Below are positions 35,901 to 48,700 of a stretch of DNA of 64,000 bases, in pieces. Origin of the DNA: Antedon bifida (Eukaryota > Echinodermata > Crinoidea > Comatulida > Antedonidae); NCBI GenBank assembly GCA_963402885.1, contig OY727094.1, positions 27,468,501 through 27,532,500 on the forward strand. Reading direction: 5' to 3'. Position numbers and translations under genes: made by a program. How positions within the stretch are numbered: the first letter of the stretch is position 1; every line of letters begins with the position of its first letter. The notes beneath the pieces were generated by a model. The model had not been told where the DNA came from, did not search any database, and was given only the letters and a program-made list of their open reading frames with translations.

Positions 35901-38900
35901 TTGATGCACAACTTCCACGCTCTGCGTGATCATCCAGGCCTACCACACCTGACTTCGTTTTTACGCCGGTTAAAAACGCACTCGCGGTTCCTGCTGAATC
36001 AGCTACTTGTGCATCCGTGTTATAAGTCTGTGCAGTAAAACAATTAAATTAATTTATTGAATACTGTATCATTTAAGTTTGGTTATAAACTAGTATAGGC
36101 CTATGTCGGATACAGCTAGTTTTTTCAATCTTGCAACCCCCGTTGCAGCTCATAAACGTAAGAGTACAGTATCTTGTACTGGATACAAACAACGTATGTC
36201 TAGGTGTATGATTTGAACAACAAATCGTATTACCTATTAAACTCACCTTACTGAATGCCACATGAGGAAACGTCTCCCATGATAGTTGGAATTCTTCACC
36301 CGTTTTGCCTGCAAGTTGCCCTACAAAAATTCTTCCAGCTGACACTGTCGATACGCCCATTCCACTCCCAACGAACAATATCATATTTTTTGAAACATTT
36401 TGATTAAGATTTTGCGCACGTAACGCCTTCTCCAGCTCATCTTCCGCCAAATCATTCCAATACTTTGAGTATTCATCAGCTGTATAATAATAAGATAATT
36501 GTAAATATCCTATGATATAAACATTATTATTATTTATTGGAACTGTTAATGAACGAAGAGAAACAAACCACTCAATAACATGCAGGCCCGTAACCAGGGG
36601 GGGATCGGGGGGATCGTACGATCCCCCCCGCTGAACAGCGAGTTCCGCTTGGCCTCCCACTTTTTTTTTGCTGGGCATACTAACACAACACGACGATTGT
36701 TCACTACAGGCCTAGTCAAGCCTTAATAAATTTAATTAATATATATATATATATTTTAACTAAAATATAAAAACCTAACACTAAAATTTACAAGATAAGT
36801 TCTATTTGATAACTGCTGAACATCGTGGTTCTGGAGCTCTAGCGAGCTGTACACAGAGCATAGTTGTTTGCTTGACATAACAGGGTATTCCCCTACACAG
36901 GTCTCCGCGTGCGTGTGACGTGCCCAGCCAGCTGCTTGATAGAGAAAGCATGCAGCTCACACGCAAGTGCAAGATGCAACGGTTGAGTGAATTCAGAGAT
37001 CATCTTAATTCCATGGTTTTTTACCTAAACACCACATGATGGTGAATATGCCTGTTAAAGTCTCAATGATACGATCCCTAATGTACCATGTTGTTGCTAG
37101 GAGGCTTGAAAGGAGGAGGGATCTAGCCTAATTTCGGTCGGCAAGAGAATGCCGTCCTCTGACAATATAAGGTCGGCAATTGAAATGTGTGGGCTGGAAA
37201 TTACACCAACTTATAGTTCATAAACAAAAGAGAATAGCCGGAAATGCGATTTGCGGCCATAGGCCTATAGAGAAAAACAAATCGATTGTATGGTTCCAGT
37301 GGCGGATCTAGCGGGGGTGTATGGGGCGTCCGCCCCCCCCCCCCCCCCTATTTTTTAAAGATTTTTTTTTTTTTTTTTTTAAATTAAATAGATTTTAAAA
37401 ACACGTATCGTTTCGACGGTCATCAATCACCGATGGTTTGCACATTTTTATATTGAAAATAGTACGTCGGAGCACATCGTCAGCTTGATCGCATTCCACC
37501 AAGCATACGTCGACATCCTTTGTGTACTATCAATCTCTAGCGTCACAGTTAAGTGTAAAAGGAGCAAGTTGATAAAAGCCATGTGGTGAGCTTGGTCGCG
37601 TTCCACTAAGCAGGTCGGCATCCTTTGTGATCGTCACTCCCGTATTGTAGAATAGCGGTACCTCAGACGATCAATAGAGTTGATGAAGCCACATGGTATG
37701 GAACGCCTCCTCTGCCTTCAGTTCACATTTATCATGCAGTACACACCAATCGTCATGCAGTACACACCAATCGTCATGCAGTACACACCAATCGTCATGC
37801 AGTACACACCAAACATCATGCAGTACACACCAATCGTCATGCAGTACACACCAAACATGATGCAGTACACACCAATCGTCATGCAGTACACACCAATCGC
37901 CATGCAGTACACACCAATGGTCATGCAGTACACACCAAACATCATGCAGTACACACCAATCGTCATGCAGTACACACCAATCGTCATGCAGTCAAATATT
38001 GCGTAATTTATACCGCCACCTATCGACAAAATCGAATATCACGTGACGTTTATTAGACGGCTGTAAAACTAAGACTATTTATTATTTCTTTTATGGAATT
38101 CAATGATTACAATGGCCTCCTAGCCGCGCCTACGTCCTATAGATTCCAAGATTGCTTTAATAGTTTTGCGAGCCATTTTAGTCATAAAGCACGTGCGATG
38201 TAGTAGTAGACATCGTGAGTTGCTGTAGTATACAGTTTGAATAGCCTTAGTTTTACAGTCGTCTAATAAACGTCACGTGATATTGGATTTTGTCGATAGG
38301 TGGCGGTATAAATTACGCAATATTTGACTGCATGACGATTGGTGTGTACTGCATGACGATTGGTGTGTACTGCATGATGTTTGGTGTGTACTGCATGATG
38401 TTTGGTGTGTATACTGCATGACCATTGGTGTGTACTGCATGACGATTGGTGTGTACTGCATGACGTTTGGTGTGTACTGCATGATTTTTGGTGTGTACTG
38501 CATGACGATTGGTGTGTACTGAATGATGTTTGGTGTGTACTGCATGACGATTGGTGTGTACTGCATGACCATTGGTGGGTACTGCATGACGATTGGTGTG
38601 TACTGCATGACCATTGGTGTGTACTGCATGATAAATGTGAACTGAAGGCAGAGGAGGCGTTCCATAACATGGGGTCTGTTTCTGCTGCATAACGCAATTT
38701 AACCGGTTATTTTAAAATAGATTAAAAATAGATAACAATAACATGGTCAGTGCTACTATACTACGCGCCCATTTATTAAGTACAATAAAAACAAACATCG
38801 TCGCGTTGTAAAAATTTAGATGTAAAGTACATGCAAGTTGTTAGCTTGCATTTGGTACCCTAGGTAAGTATCAGCTGCATGTTCCACATGTCGTAATTTG

Positions 38901-40108
38901 CGAGCTTTAGAGTGTTTGGTAAATGACATTATGAGATGTTTGTAAATCGTTTTAAACGACTTACAATGCGCTAGAACGCCAAAATTTCCAGGGGTCGTCG
39001 GCCCCTGGACCCCGACCGGGGGCCCTTGGCAGCCCCCTGGCCCCCAGCCAATGTTTGCTCGCTTCGCTCGCAAAGCTACGCCACCCCTATTTCAATATCC
39101 TGGATCCGCCCCTGAGTTCCGCTAAAGAACTTAACGATCCACCCCGCCGTCAAACCTGGTTACGGCCCTGACATGTGTGTAATCAGACAATTATTTCGAA
39201 GCTCGGAGTTGCCCACTGTTTGTTGGAGACGGTTTGTTACCGTCTCCAACAACCGTCATGAGGATCAGTGTCACCAATATTGTGATCCTCAGTTGGGCAG
39301 GGCAGGAGTAACTTCAAACGGTGGAAAATAAGTTGTAACAATAGTTTGACTAGCTTCAATGCAAATGTATACGTATGATTAAAACCGCTAAAATAAACTT
39401 CAACTTCTTGAAGAAGTTTAGAGTAGTACACTCTCTGTTTGAAATTGGTAGGGAATTGTTTGTTTGCAAACTCCGAAATTTCCCCTGTTTGTACTAGAGT
39501 TTGCTAGTGTAGATAAGGCTTTATTTTCAGCTTATTATGAAGATTGAGATAAAGGTCTACCTACAACCGACAGTCATTCGAAGTGCATGGCTCCTCAGAT
39601 TATGCATTTTTGCCGCTAAAAAAAACAAACATTACAAACATTAATTTTAGAAATAGCATTGACGACGTAAATTCAATATGGATCTCTTTTAAATGAGAGC
39701 TCGTTATCTTGCAATGTCCCAGTATCAATCAAATATATAGGTGGGAAAAGTTATTAATGAATATTCGGTCTTGAAATATCATTAAGTATGTAAGCCTATA
39801 CATACTGGTACAATTTTGCCACTATAGGATAATATTCATATTTAAAAAATACATTAGAAAATACAAATGTTGTATAAATACGTACGGGGAAAAATGTAAT
39901 TACGTAAAGAAGTATGCATAACTTTCATTAAGTATTAATTAAGTATGTCGCAATCTATTTTAAAATAATTTTATACTTCAAAAGATTAAGTCATCATTTA
40001 GGCTAGTATTCTAACTTATTAAACAAGAAATCACTTCAATTTATACTCACTTTGAACGTACACGAAACAAAGAGACAATAAAACAACTGAATACAAATAC
40101 CGAAACAT
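32971..40108 (-). CDS. ALP: Alkaline phosphatase ALP-C, probable pseudoenzyme without GPI signal
   Basis: Nine exons: 40108-40051, 36479-36247, 36027-35853, 35706-35531, 35244-35043, 34400-34260, 33919-33725, 33585-33445, 33179-32971. All splice sites are GT-AG and the frame is open for 509 residues. The signal peptide matches ALP-B. Ser108, Glu328, Asp333, Asp374-His375 and His458 are kept, but the metal-binding Asp58 (FLGDGMG in ALP-A) is Ser in FVGSGMG (codon AGT at 36,366-36,364). In the family this Asp bridges Zn2 and Mg, so catalysis should be lost or badly reduced. The protein stops at VGGSTK because of a one-base shift relative to ALP-A, which removes the hydrophobic GPI-anchor signal. 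An undamaged frame elsewhere suggests either recent decay or a retained secreted, non-catalytic protein. Exons 7 and 8 each have one extra codon. Intron 1 holds nested transposons. Confidence 0.92.
36583..39170. mobile_element. Composite, nested DNA transposons in ALP-C intron 1
   Basis: The outer edges CAGGCCCGTAACCAGG (36,583) and CCTGGTTACGGCCCTG (ending 39,170) are inverted repeats flanked by ACATG on both sides, a likely target duplication. Inside, AGTTCCGCT occurs at 36,641 and 39,115, bracketing a further insertion whose right end is CTGGATCCGCCCCTG. A matching left terminus CAGTGGCGGATCTAGC stands at about 37,300. The segment 38,816-39,114 (GAGCGAAGCGAGC and GGGGGCC-rich) looks like the terminal part of a non-autonomous DNA element. 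A palindrome GGGGGGATCGTACGATCCCC lies near 36,607-36,627. No transposase frame survives. Confidence 0.65.
37687..38675. repeat. Foldback element whose arms are 21-bp minisatellites
   Basis: The arms are near-perfect inverted repeats. Left: CATGGTATGGAACGCCTCC, then about 12 units of a 21-bp repeat with core ATGCAGTACACACCAA (37,734-37,990), then TTGCGTAATTTATACCGCC and ACGTGACGTTTATTAGACGG. Right, inverted: the same blocks with about 14 units (38,330-38,632). The centre is near 38,080-38,250. The repeat unit is a multiple of three, so it is open in several frames and gives artificial heptapeptide-repeat ORFs. It lies inside the composite transposon of ALP-C intron 1. Confidence 0.88.
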
Positions 40109-40192
40109 CTTTATTTCAACACTGACACTGCGTCCTATCATAAATCTTATATCAATAGAACAATAATGAACATTTTACTAGAAATAACACTA

Positions 40193-40199
40193 TTATATA
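40193..40199 (-). promoter_or_regulatory. Candidate TATA box of ALP-C
   Basis: On the minus strand TATATAA stands 85 bp upstream of the ATG, in the same context as the ALP-B element at 29,589. Confidence 0.4.
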
Positions 40200-40210
40200 A
40201 CAGTTGATGA

Positions 40211-40235
40211 TGAAAGAGGGCGTGTTTTCGCTCTG
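40211..40235 (-). promoter_or_regulatory. Conserved ALP promoter block, ALP-C
   Basis: TGAAAGAGGGCGTGTTTTCG is nearly identical to the ALP-B block and shares its GAGGGCG core with ALP-A. Although the ALP-C protein is impaired, its promoter module is kept. Confidence 0.45.
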
Positions 40236-42750
40236 TATAATAAATTACGTGTTTATTTCAGGAAGTTCGTAATAACAAAACTCATAGGCTACTACAAAAG
40301 ATTAGTAATTTCTGTCATGAAATAACATAATTAGAATATTCTTCATTTTTATTCCCACCTTAGTACGTGCTAACTAAGTCCTGGAATGTATTGCGGTAGA
40401 CCATACCATTCCTTCCATTAAAAATTATGTACACAATTTTGCAAATGTAGTCAGGTCAATAAACCATCTTAACATATTTGACTTTCAATATAAAAATTGT
40501 TGAAGCATCTCTATTCAGGAGAAACGCTTTCCAGTGAAACGAAATTTATGTTAAGTTATGGGAACCCCTCTAGATTATGATTCCATTTATATTTTATCTT
40601 CATCTTTTCGTATTGTAGGCCTAATTATTATGTTTGGAAATCATTAAAGTTACAGCGGCAAATATGACACTTAGGCAAGGTTTCTGCGGTTCGTAAAGGT
40701 AGGCCTGCTAACTTGTTGACGTTGGGGATACGTTAAATTCATTCCCAAATGTAACTGGAGGCTCTATTATTTTAGAATAATTTAGTTTAAGCAGTGTTGG
40801 ATCTTCTGTTGTTTCTCGTGATACAAAGAAAAACAATAAAAAAAGACAACACGAATGGAAGAAATGAGATTTTGAATTTTAAGGAAATTGATTGAAATTA
40901 CTTTTTTTTTCTTTTTATAAGTGAAAGCTTTTTTTTTGTGTTTCTGCTTAAGTGATTTACTTTTGATTTGATTATCTTTTTCATGTTTTTGACAATACAT
41001 CTTTGACAATTATATGTTTTCACAACAGTACGTGTACAGGCCTACGTTCCATTTCTGGTTTCTACGTGTCAGCTGAAGCAGTTAAAATAGATACATATTT
41101 GTATTGGTAAAAGCAATCACTCAGGAACTTACCGTATTTTTTATTCCGGAAAAAAGATTAAAACGTTAACATGAGAACCGGGAACCACACAAACGAATAG
41201 AATCACAAAACGGAAAGGCCCGCCCTCGAATGTTCGGTATGACAATCAATTAACGACTTCCAGCAACACGGTACTGTCCTTACTGGAACTTGCCTCTATT
41301 GTTATGTCTACAATCACATAGGAAGTTAATAAAATAATCGATAGCCCTAGAGTACACATTTTTAAAGATATATCATCACCCGAAACTGAAGAATTACTAG
41401 CTTAAAGTATGTATTGTAAAACTCCCTTTATACAGTTATCTTGTTTCTATTCAGTAGTGGAGTAACTCAGACAGCGTTTTTTAGGGACAATACACCTTAA
41501 ATTATTGATCTTTCTTCCGAAATAATGATTTATTATCAATAATTAAACATTTTGTATAACGTAACTATAGTGTGGCCTACGGTACAGCAAAAATGCAATC
41601 ATAAACTAAACTAATAGTAGTGTACTATATAGTTCACTTAACCACATAAAAATTAAAAAAAAGTATCCTTCCTTTTTATTTATCTAATTCAAATCATTCA
41701 AAGCAAATAATACCACCAATGTGGGTTAAATATCCAATATGTTAGTGAGTCTTTATTGCTAATGTCAAGTCTGGGGTCACTTCATCAAGCCAAGATGTCA
41801 ACAAGTAATAAATGGCCAGTGAGGTGCTATAAAGGGACATTCAAATGTGAACAAATTGTTTCCTATTACAAACAAAAACTTTACTATGGACTGTTTTGAT
41901 CAAAATTCAATGACATCTGACAGCGAATTATCTTCTTCCAGACGTGCCTTGGGGTTTGTAATTTGAACATGACCCGGACGAGTTTACAATATTCCAAAAC
42001 TGTCAGCATCTAGAACTATAGCTTCCGCTTGATATAGCTTCTAATGAGTAGTTCTCTGGGAATATAGGTGGTTAAAGCCGCGGCGCGAAAAGTAATTTAT
42101 TGTGTTGAAACTATGAGAAATCTTTAAAATTGTATAAAGAGAGCCCTCAATAGTTGAGGGCTGTCTTTTGATTTTCACACAGGCGACGACGCAAGCAAAC
42201 GCACACACGTGGTCGGTCCACAGGACTCCACATTTTTGTGTCGTGTGGTGTACAGAGTACTGTATAGCCTGCCTATAAACACGTTTACGAAATGTACAAC
42301 AACTACACCAATTTATTGTGGCTCTGCTTTTAGGTAAAACTATATTATAGGGTACATCGCTCGCATTTCTACTGTTGTTTATGTGCTGGCTAGGCCTAGC
42401 TAGGAAGGCTAGGAGGAAGGAGTTCACCCGAACAAGCCGAGTAGGCCCCCAGCCAGACTAGCTTATAGGCTAGTTAGTAGGATCGAATAGGCCCAGGTAG
42501 CCTAGGCTAGGCATGCTATTTGTGATAAACCTTATTACTATGGCCTAGGTAGGCCTATACTAACTAAAATCTATGCCTTTAGTAGGCTAAAGTTAGGGTC
42601 AACTAATATTACTAGTTAGAGGCCAAAACATTTCAAATATTTCATTTAAACATAGTTTTATTAAAACAGTATTTGTATAATAAATTCTTAATTTATTAAT
42701 AAAAATGTACTTACTTTTATACAAAGGTTAGAAATTATAAATAAAACTGC

Positions 42751-45700
42751 ATGATGGAGACGACCCCAGCACCAAAGAACCATCGTGAGCGACAAGCAGG
42801 ACGCAAAGCAGAAAAGAAAAAGAACAAAAACAAAAAACAAGATGAAAATCTCACGGATCGTCAACGCAACCCAAAGGCGTTTGCCTTCCATTCAGCTGCT
42901 AACATGGCAAAGTCTTTTAGACGGTAGAGTAGAGTACATTTTATTTATCAAACTTACATTCATCATTTAAATAAATACTAACTACCACAAACATTTACTA
43001 ACTAACACTAACAAATACTAACTAGGCCTAAATACAATAAAATCATGAATGACCATAGCTACTACTATACTATTTTAAATGTGGTGGTAACTATTAAAGT
43101 GAACTATAAACTGACAAACCCAGGAGAAAATCCAGTTAAAACCAGTTTAATTAACTATTCCAAGTGATTAACATTAAAGATAACCCTAACCAGTTTATGG
43201 TTTACTGAATTTTTTAAAATTGGTATCAACTAGAAAATAACTGTATAAAGGGAAAAGGGGACATTGGAAAACATTTCAAAATATTTATTTCTTGAAATTG
43301 TAAATGTTTAGGTCTGCAGAATTTATATCATTTTTATTTATTGCAATGTATATGTTGAAAGTTTGCGGAGAGGAATCAATAAAATGTAGCGTATGAATCC
43401 AGTATTATTGTTTGTATTTAAATAAATATGTATGAATTGAATTATTATAACAGAAACATGGACCTGCAGTCAAAGCGCCACCATATACCACTGGTTGACA
43501 GAATGCCCCTTGAGCCACCACCTGTTGTTATCGCTGTTGTTGGTCCCCCAAAAGTTGGCAAGTCCACACTTATCAGGTGCTTGATACGAAACTATACACG
43601 GCAAAATTTGGTCACGATACAGGGACCTGTTACAATAGTTTCAGGTAATTTATAATACTTGAAATATAATATGCAAAAAAACTAGGAAAAATCACTTGCA
43701 TATTCTCGGATTCGTCCAGCAAACTGAATCAGGAGAGCCATATTTGTTTTTTTACATGCAGTTATTTGAAAATGATTGCACACAGTCCAAATTATACAAA
43801 CCATCTCTCAGTAGAAGTCTGTAAACATTTTACACGGTTTTATGTGGGTATGTGTTATATTGTAAATTAATCATTATTTATATTTGTTTGTTGCTCTTAT
43901 TCCAGGAAAGAAACGTCGCTTGACATTTATAGAGTGCAATAATGATGTTAATAGTATGATTGACCTCGCAAAAATTGCTGACCTGGTAAGTGTAAAAATG
44001 AATTAATTAGAGTAAATAATTATCCAATAGTAACCATTAGGCCTATATACTGTAGCATACTTCTTAATGCTTAAAAGAGACCATGTGGGGCTTCAATTTC
44101 CTACTAGGCCTATAGTTGTACTATATGCTGTCTACCGACACTAAACAGCCTGCAGTGTGATGTTTGCCGACAGCAACATTACCAATCATAACATCTAACT
44201 CATAAATATTAACAGTGGGGCTTGGATCCTGATCTACCGATTATTGACAATCTAAAGCACAAACCATTCAGCCGAACAGTAGAAAAGCATTGAAATAACA
44301 CTTTTAGTAAGCAGACTGATACTATACTGATTATCACTAGACATGATGCTGTATATGTTTGCTACGTACCAAACTAAATTGCGTTTAATTTAAATAGGTC
44401 TTATTATTGGTTGATGCCAGTTTTGGATTTGAGATGGAAGTGTTCGAGTTTCTAAACATTGTTCAGATTCACGGTTTTCCCAAGATCATGGGAGTGTTGA
44501 CTCATTTAGACCAACTGAAAAATAATAAAACTTTAAAAAAGACAAAGAAACGATTAAAGAACAGATTTTGGACAGAAATATACCAGGTAATGATATGCTT
44601 GATTTGTATTGTTTTTCTCATTGTTCTCCGTACTTTATTCAAGTTGGTTTGTTATTACATTGTAGTTTAAAACCTTCCCAATATAATGTTGGTCATTTTG
44701 ATACTCCATTACTATTTTTCACCTTAATTTTTATAAAAAGGAACCTATATCAATCAAGGTAGAAATTATGTTTTATATAATTTCATATAATATTTCTGTT
44801 TGTTATTATAGTTATTATTCAGTCTTTTGTTTTTCAATTCTGCACATAAATAGGTAATAATAATATAAGATTTGTTAAATGCACATATCCAACAATATGC
44901 TGAAGGCACCTGTGGGAAACTAATCCATAAAGCTAAAAACTACCATAGAAATAAACCCACATAACTGCATTCCGTTTACCAGTATTTTAAGGTACAGAGA
45001 CCAGCTAGCTCACAGGTGTTCTCAGTTATTTGAGCATCTAACTAGATAATTAAACTCCCCAAATTACCAAATCTTAATATAGTTTTTGATATATTTATTT
45101 ACAGGGTGCTAAGTTATTCTATTTATCTGGGATGGTTCACAGTGACTACCAGCAACGTGAGATCCATAACCTGGGACGATTCATCTCGGTTATGAAGTTC
45201 AGACCACTTGTCTGGCGGACAACTCATCCATACATTCTGGCAGATAGGTGAGCATGAGATTGATAATTTTAGATTAATATAGTCTAAACTATAACCTGGA
45301 CTATATAGGTTAGAGGCTAGACTATATAGGTTAGGGTCTAGACTTAGGTTAGGATCTAAAAAATAGTTAAAAATGATCAATCTGAGACATTTTGATTCAT
45401 TTTATTTGACAATTAGTCCAATCAATGAGGATAAAAGTGTACACAGAGAATTTAAATGTTCTGGGAATTAATTTTTCCCTAATAGTCTGAGATTGGATGT
45501 AAAGCGTAATATCAACATTGTCTTTTAATTATAAATTTAATTTTCTCCCTATTCCCAAGAGGTTCTGAAAATTATTCCATGCTCCCACACCATTTCTCCA
45601 CTTCTTCCTGTCTTGTGCCTCATCATGTTCCTCTAACTGATTTGTCACTTTTATTCAACATAAATAACAATACCTAAATCCAAAATAACATGGCATGTAT

Positions 45701-48700
45701 GAATCCTTGAATGATAGCCAAATTTATACAAACATTGTGTGTGGTGGGCATCACTGTTGATGCTATTAATACATGTCGTGTGCATCATATTTCTCCAATC
45801 CGATCTTTCCGCTTTCTTTCTGTACCACCTTTGCTCATCCTACAACTAACTGTTACATCTTTATCTTTTCTAAGAGCGTCTGCTCCATCTATCTAAAGAT
45901 CCTCATAACAATTTTCATAACTTTCACGATAATATCAATATGGATTGTGGCGACCGATAATAATTATCACACCAAGTACGAAATTACGCTTTTAAAAATG
46001 ATTATCTGTTTTTACTCCTTTGTTATTTAGGATGGAAGATTTAACCGACCCAGAGGAGGTACGGCAGAAACCAAATTGTGATCGTACTGTCAGTTTCTAT
46101 GGTTACGTCAGAGGCACGCCCCTTAAAAATGGAAGCAACATACACATAGCAGGTATATGAAGGATTATTAGTCAGGCCTTGTCTTTTAAGGCGAGCCAGT
46201 GCGATCACTCACCTAAACTGCCCTTGAGGAGTGCAATTTACAACATGCTTAAATTTGGTAAACTTCTACACACCAACTCATCCTGAATGTATTGAGGTGT
46301 GCAATTTGTAGCACACCTACAATATAAAAAGACAAGGCCTGATTAGTGTATATTCTATCTATGGAAAAGTTATTAAAATTATAAAGTATTCAACTTGTAT
46401 TTTTTTCTTTCTGATATTATTTTTGTCAAAGGGTCTTACGACTACAGACAATTACTTGTCTCTGTAAAATCCTTACTATATTGTAACAATGTAAATATTT
46501 ATATATTGCTGAATAAATGTGAGAAACTTTGTTAGGTCTGTAGAAAATGTTTCAATATGTAACTGATAAATAAATATATAAACACATCAGGCATAGAAAT
46601 AATATAATAAATAAATATATAAATAATGATTATTTATGAGTGGAATAGGGAGAATAATTTTATTCATTGAAAGTTTTATTCACCGGTCGACTATTTCAGT
46701 CCGAAAATAATTACATTTACATTTTTGCTTGCCAGGTTGTGGAGATTTTAACGTGAAAGATGTCAGTTACCTTCCTGACCCGTGCCCTCTGCCAGACAAA
46801 GAAAAGAAACGATCGTTAAATCAAAAAGAGCGTCTTATCTATGCCCCTTTGTCTGGAGTGGGTGGAATTGTCTATGATAAAGATGTTGTCTACATAGATT
46901 TGGGAAACAAGGCACCTCACAGCCAAGTTCAGGTACAGTAATATATGCATACTGTAGTTGTAATTTTTGACATTCCAGTTTTCAATATTATTGACTAGAT
47001 TGATTATACAGATTTTCCAATCTATGATGACAAAATTAACTTTGAGAATGTTTCAACATTCTATGAAGTTTGTTTCCCTATTAGCCTGAGATTGGATATA
47101 CATTTTTAATTTTCAATTAATATACAATGTATCCTATACAATAGAACACCTATTAAGGAGACACTGTTTGGACCCAACAAAGTATTCCCTTGATAGTGTT
47201 AGCTGTAGTGCCTGGTAAAACATACATTTTCCCACAAGTGTCCCCTAAATAGAAGTGTCCCCAAAATAAAGGTGTCACCAAAATAGAGGTGTCACCAAAA
47301 TAGAGGTGTCACCAAAATAGAGGTGTCACCAAAATAAAGGTGTCACCAAAATAGAGGTGTCACCAAAATAGAGGTGTCACCAAAATAGAGGTGTCCCCCA
47401 AAATAGAGATGTCCCCAAAATAGAGGTGTCCCATATTATATTACACTGCTAGTGAAAATGCAAATAATTTGAATTTATGTGTGATCTAGACCCAAATTAT
47501 AATTGCACTATACATTAAAAGGACAAAACATTTTTGCTTGATATCAGGATGTCATTATATTATACTTTCTTTCTAATTATTTCATTATTTACTTAATACA
47601 TAGGAAGAGCAACGGCCATCGAATGAACTTGTCACAAACCTAATAGGTACCCAGCAGACCGTAGATGCCAAGATGGCAGTCAGTAAATTATCGTACTTCC
47701 CAGAATCCACTCCTATTGCGTCAGAAGAAGTTTCAACAGATTGTCCAATCAGAATGCCAGAAGAGGAAGTTGTGAACGAGGGAGGAAGAGTCCGACGGAG
47801 GGCGGTATTTGGAGATGAGGACGTTAGCAATGATGAAGATTCTGGTAACGAATCAGAAGATGAGGTTGGTATTTATTAAATAGAAATATGAAATGCGTAA
47901 TAAACACCAATTAGTAATTTTAGTGATTTATTTTATAATTAAAATAAATTTTAAATAATCATTAAAAAAAGAACTTCCAGTCAATGATGATAGCATTCTT
48001 TGAAATGTGAACACATTTTATGATATTTTATTTCCCTATTAGTCTGAGATTGGATATGTACAGTACAAATAAAAAATAATATCTATAATTACTAGAATTT
48101 TATTTATAAGGCTGTGTTATGTTTATAGTATATATGGAACTTTTTGCTTTTTTCAGGGTCAAGATTCAGATGATATGTCGGACGAAGATGAACCGGAGCT
48201 AGAGAAATCCCAGCAATCTCAATCATCAACTTCGAAAAACAAAAGACAAAAAGTTGTAAGTTTTCTTGATGAAATTTAAATGTATAAGACCAATAATGCC
48301 CATGTTATTGGTTGCAGACAATATAAAATCATTACATTACAGTGATTTATTTCATTGAATTCATTACTACTTTCACAATTGTACTCTGCTAAATATAAAA
48401 GATAAGATACCAGTTAATATATTGTTTATATATACTAACATGCAGATGAACTTACTTAATGCTAATTACCAGTTTTATGATGACATCATGAACATTGAGA
48501 TTGAACTTTCAACTCTGTGAATGTTTTCCCTATTAGTCTGAAACTGGTTGAAACATTAAGTTTTGAACATGTCTGAGAGTGCCATTTGATTTGCATCATT
48601 TATAACCATGGTTAGGCTATCAAGCTTTCGACTCTCACCTGAATTTACCTGAACAGTACAATAATAGTTTAGTATATCGATCAATGGGTATACCTGCTGT

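Larger units (their letters stand above)
40109..42750. other. Divergent intergenic region between ALP-C and BMS1
   Basis: ALP-C is transcribed leftward and BMS1 rightward from this 2.6 kb. The left part is the ALP-C promoter and the 5' flank shared with ALP-B. Decayed pieces of the TTAA MITE occur near 40,870-41,010 and 41,490. The part before BMS1 (42,370-42,640) is rich in TAGGCCTA-like words. No convincing gene is present; promoter elements of BMS1 cannot be pinpointed. Confidence 0.65.

Noticed and set aside
37680-38029. Open frames with heptapeptide repeats such as MQYTPIV, also 38,263-38,697 on the minus strand
   Set aside because: They come from a 21-bp minisatellite; several frames on both strands are open at once, and there is no other coding signal.
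42041-42427. 128-codon minus-strand open frame upstream of BMS1
   Set aside because: No recognisable domain, no splice context and no similarity to a known family that I can see; it lies in the promoter-side intergenic DNA.
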